NCBI GenBank assembly: GCA_038380795.1
Contig: CM076279.1
Coordinates: 4,665,001 to 4,729,000, forward strand
Length of the DNA: 64,000 bases
Origin: Pyrocephalus nanus
Taxonomy: Eukaryota; Chordata; Aves; Passeriformes; Tyrannidae
Direction of reading: 5' to 3'
Shown piece by piece: positions 60,014 to 64,000 of the stretch. The translations under genes and the position numbers were made by a program. Every line of letters begins with the position of its first letter. Position 1 is the first letter of the stretch. The notes under the pieces are model-generated. The model saw only the letters and a list, made by a program, of their open reading frames with translations, searched no databases and had not been told where the DNA came from.

Positions 60014-60228
60014 GGCCGGCTGCCGGCAGCGTCCCGCGGGCTCTGCGGGGCGGCAGCCCCGTCGCGTCCCCTCCGCCGGATCCAGCCGCTCCCTCCCCTC
60101 CCGCCCCGCCGCTCGCTCCCTTCCTGGCACTGGGGCGGGGCCGCCTCCAGGTGCCGTCGCGGCCCCTCGGCCCGGATCGCGGGCGGGACGAGCGGGGCTG
60201 CACCGCCCCGGGGGGCTGGACCCTCCCC

Positions 60229-60380
60229 GGACACCCGCCGGGGCTGGGCTCCTTCCACGGGGACAGGGCTTAACCCCGGGGATGAGCTCCCGTCTGGGAC
60301 AGGACTCATCCCGAGCTGGGGTCTCTCCCCCAGGACAAGGCTCACTGCGGTACAAGGCTCCCCCAGGGATGGGGCAGCCC
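60229..60380. repeat. degenerate 36-bp minisatellite upstream of TOM1L1
   Basis: GGACAGGGCT at 60261, GGACAGGACT at 60297 and GGACAAGGCT at 60333 are spaced exactly 36 bp apart, with weaker copies at about 60229 and 60366. The units share a GGAC start and a C-rich end. The array lies 220-370 bp upstream of the TOM1L1 ATG. Confidence 0.7.
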
Positions 60381-60450
60381 CGCAACCCCGGCCCGGACCC
60401 AAAGCACCCCTTGACCTCTCCGGGTCACCCAGCCACGTCCTTTCTGTCCT

Positions 60451-63400
60451 GCCCCGTGGTCGGGATTGAACGTGTGAGCCCCCCGCTCAAAGGCAGCGGT
60501 CCCTCAGCCACCTCCCGAAGGGACTTTATGGCTGAAGGCACGAGAAACTTGGCGTTTCACGAGGCAAAAGCTCAGAAATTCCTTCACAGCCCCTTCTGCT
60601 GCGCGACACTGCACCGCATGTGCAGATGCACCTCAAACCTCAGCATCCACCAGCCCTGCTCCTGCAGCCTGCAAACAGGCTCTCTCAAACCCCCGTGTTC
60701 CTTTCTGATTCACGGGTTTAACAGGAGCAGAAGCACAGACCTCAAAGCAACAGGGAGGAACCCCCCAACAATGCATGCAAGTTACATTCATAAAATCATC
60801 CTTTCTTTATGCAGAAACCACTAATACGTTCCTCTCTCCACACACACGTTTCCACACGTGGGACTTTCTTGCTACTATTACTATCAATGGCTTCCTTTGA
60901 CACTTCATCACAAGCCTGACTTTATCTCAGACCTGCACGATACTTGGGAACAAAAGTAGCATGAATGAAGATTAAAACCTCAGTTGTAATTTTTGTTGAC
61001 TGAGAGTTGTAATTATTTCAGTATCAAACACACATGAAATCGTATTAACTAGCATTTGAGTACAGCTTAATCAGTCTTACAGTCAGGACATGATATAAGC
61101 AAATAAATTATTTGCCTGGCATTAGAATTTAATGAATTATCAAAGCCCTATTTGCACTGATTATGAGAGGTTTTCCTAAGATGAACTCATTTTACTTCCT
61201 TTTGCGGGTTGTACAACTCCGTGGCCCCATCTACTGGATGGCTTTAACAGAAAGGCTGGACAAAAATGCAGGGGTTTTGTGTACCTACAGGTGTATCTAT
61301 GAAAAACAAGTTATTATAAGAACTATTTGGCAAACTGATTGTACACCATGAGTGTAGTAGAAGTCTTTTTCTAATTTGTTCTATAATAAATGGGTGTTCA
61401 CCACGCAGCTCAGGGAGGCTCCATTTGAGACTGTTCTAATAAACACATCTCAATTTTCCTTCTGTCAGTCCTGTCATTTGTCTGTGAGCCAGACATCAGC
61501 TGTCAGAACAGGAGTTTGTTTATTTATTCTTGTCCACAGAATTTTGACAGATATCCTCTCAACTTAAGTGTTTAATCCATTTGCTCTTTAACACCGATAC
61601 TGAAGTAAAGGCCTGTTAAAATTAGCCCTTGTTAAACCTGCGGTGTGAGTCAGATCTTGTTTCAAAGAGCATATTTTATTGAGCTACTCTGGGGAAAAAA
61701 AATCCAATGAAGCCTTTTTTTCATTGGAATTTACTAATTGAAGTCACTCATTGAAAGCAGCTATTGGTCTAGATCTGTGAACTCCTAGTGGGCTTCAGGT
61801 TCTGCTTGAAACAAGCCTGCCTGGCTCTTCAGCCTGTTCCTGGCTGGAGTCCTTGGTATTCATGAGCTGGTGGTCAAAGAGTCCCAGGAGAGTCCTGCTG
61901 CACTCCTTGCAATTTTACTACAACTGCAGATGCAATATTATACTTAATTATTACTACTAAGGGACATTTTCTGTCTTTTGCAGGCACATGGAGTATGTTA
62001 TAAAAAGAAAGAAGGAAGAGGATAAATAATTTCTCTTTGCAAAGTGTTTTGGAACAAAAGTGTTGAGGGGCATAGCTGATGTCTGCCTTGGCTCAGCTAA
62101 GATGTATTACACCAACATAAGAAGGCTTGTCAGTGTAATTTCATCTGCACCAGAGATTTTGATGTTGTTGCTATGTCAACTACAAATATAAATAATTGAG
62201 TGAAATACTTAAGCAAACTGGCATATTCATAATTTGATTTGTGTTATTGACCTGTACCTGCTTTTGTTTGTTGTATGAAAATTATAAACCGTGGTGGTGA
62301 TTTTTGGTTTAGTTTAAAACTGAGAGAGATTCTTAAAAGATCATTATTCATCAGAGATTAGGTGAGGAGTTCCAAAGTATTCCCTCCTTCATCTTCCAAG
62401 GGCAGAATTTACTCTCACAAACTTTACCAAAAGTCTATTTTAGTGTCATTCTTCCTTGTTATCCAGTACAACAGAGATACAGTCGAGGGGATTCTCACTC
62501 CACCTCATTAGAGCAGATGCCAGTTATGGTCTTTGCTGGTAGCTCAGCTTGAACAAACAGCTTGAGGGTTAAATCAAATCCCTTCTGCAGCATCTCCATT
62601 AACTCATTGCCTCCAGATAACAGCAAACCTAATCAGGAGCTATTTGGGCAGATTAAATTGATGTCTGGGATGCAGTCTCACTAAGAATACAGAGCTGTCT
62701 CCAAATATCTATTTAAGTAATTACTATTTTACTAATAAAAAAATTAACATGTATATATATATATATATACAATCCAAACTCTGTTATGTTAGCAGCACAT
62801 TTAATTTGCCTGTGCAGAAAAGGGAACAAATCTGGCAGTACCAGAGGGAGATGGTAGAGGCCTGCAGAGGGCAAGCTTGGTCAAGGAATTTTTCATGCAG
62901 CAGCTACTCAAAGTTAAGGATGGTTTAGGAAAAGGCAATTCCTTATCAGCCATAGTGGATTTTCTCATACACACACTGTGGTTCAGATGCAGCTCTTTGG
63001 CATTACAAAGCTTTCTTATAATTTGAAATAATTTTTTAAAATCTCTGTAAACGCAATGTCAAGCTCTCAAAAGGTAGGACAGGGTCAGGGATGTGGCGTT
63101 TTTGTGGATGTCTCTGCACATCAGAGACTACTTAGGGAAGTTTATTTTGTAGGACATCCTTTGTGAGTTTGGACAATTGTAAAACACAGTTGTCCAATTA
63201 AACCAGGGATGCCTTCTGAGTTACATGACACTGGTACACAGCAGGACATTCAGGTTACACATGGGACCCATTTTGTTTTCAAATTATTCAAGTTCGTAAT
63301 AAAAATCTCTCATACCTCACTTTGAGCTGCAGTACAAATTTCTTTGCCTTCGATCAACAAGCTTGAAAAAAGTCTGTGATATTAACTGGTGCACTTTTTA

Positions 63401-64000
63401 ACATTAAAAAATTACTTGATGAGTGATGAGATCTCCAGATTAATGTTTTCATCTATAGGTGTGCTGAAATGCACAGAACTACAAATATTTTTGTCTGCTG
63501 TTTAAAACAAACAAACAAAACCCAGTAAACCAATCTCCAAATCCTTATGTCTCAGGCAGGTGGTATAAGAACATAAGCTGCAGGAATCAACCTGCATCAA
63601 ACCTGAAGCAAGTGGATATTTTCAGTACCAGGAACAATCTTGATTAGTTGGACACCACTGCAATTATCAGTGTAGAAATCAATCCTGGAAGGAACTCAAA
63701 TCCTCAATCTTTGCACATTAGCTGCAGGTATGGCCTTTGCCAAGGAGGTAATTTTTCTCCTTGTGACACTCCCACTTGAAGAGCTAAGCAGCTCTCAGCA
63801 AGAGCTGAGTTCAGCACTGATCCTCCTCATTTTCTTAGTGATTGGAGAATGGCAACAACTAAACCCAGATCCTTTAAAAATCCACATTCAAAGATAATAA
63901 TTTGCAGGCACTGCATCCTAATTAAATGACTTCGGCAATATTTGATTGCCCACAGACAGACATATTGGCTCCTGCACCAAATATCCCAAAGCTTCATGGA
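60451..64000. other. intergenic region upstream of TOM1L1
   Basis: No gene, RNA or clear transposon recognised. It contains a (TA)n run at about 62752-62770 and is otherwise AT-rich single-copy-looking sequence. Confidence 0.55.

Larger units (their letters stand above)
59690..60450. promoter_or_regulatory. CpG island, TOM1L1 promoter
   Basis: Dense CpG and high G+C around TOM1L1 exons 1-2, falling back to AT-rich sequence by about 60.8 kb. No TATA box is evident. Several long frames open here on both strands are a by-product of base composition. Confidence 0.8.

Noticed and set aside
59558..60824. Several long frames on both strands around the TOM1L1 start
   Set aside because: They are explained by the CpG island and by the 36-bp repeats, which produce repetitive peptides. 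The only conserved coding pieces are TOM1L1 exons 1 and 2.

Overview
This is a vertebrate nuclear window, almost certainly from a bird. It has multi-exon genes with GT-AG introns and CpG-island promoters. Interspersed repeats are sparse, and the recognisable ones are CR1 LINE tails (near 33.35-33.65 kb and 54.48-54.64 kb, with a weak one near 15.0 kb) plus a few MIR-like remnants. The species cannot be fixed from the sequence alone. Three protein-coding genes are present in the order STXBP4 - COX11 - TOM1L1, the block found on human 17q22. No RNA gene, CRISPR array, viral gene or bacterial-type operon was recognised.

Region 1 (1-32.6 kb, minus strand) is STXBP4, a syntaxin-binding PDZ, coiled-coil and WW protein. 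Seventeen coding exons (289-23894) join in a continuous frame of 1749 nt, or 583 codons. The 3' exons, including the WW domain, lie beyond the left edge. A probable noncoding first exon with a strong splice donor sits near 32601 in a CpG island. The striking point is the 5' end. Before the exons matching the known mammalian protein there are six exons in correct phase, encoding a complete extra PDZ domain and a serine-rich linker. This gene would therefore make a tandem-PDZ STXBP4 about 160 residues longer at the N terminus than the single-PDZ human form as I recall it.

Region 2 (32.4-34.74 kb, plus strand) is COX11, the inner-membrane copper chaperone of cytochrome c oxidase. It has four exons and 233 residues. 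It is divergent from STXBP4 and shares its CpG-island promoter. A 180-bp cluster of GGTACC-rich direct and inverted repeats lies between them, just inside STXBP4 intron 1.

Region 3 (34.74-38.02 kb) is the tail-to-tail space between COX11 and TOM1L1. It holds candidate polyadenylation signals and one MIR-like fragment.

Region 4 (38.02-60.01 kb, minus strand) is TOM1L1, a VHS-GAT endosomal adaptor that binds ubiquitin and Src-family kinases. It is complete here: fifteen coding exons and 463 residues, starting in a second CpG island (about 59.7-60.45 kb).

Region 5 (60.45-64 kb) lies upstream of TOM1L1. I see no gene in it. All exon boundaries were placed by eye from splice signals, phase continuity and similarity to remembered human proteins, and none was checked by alignment.
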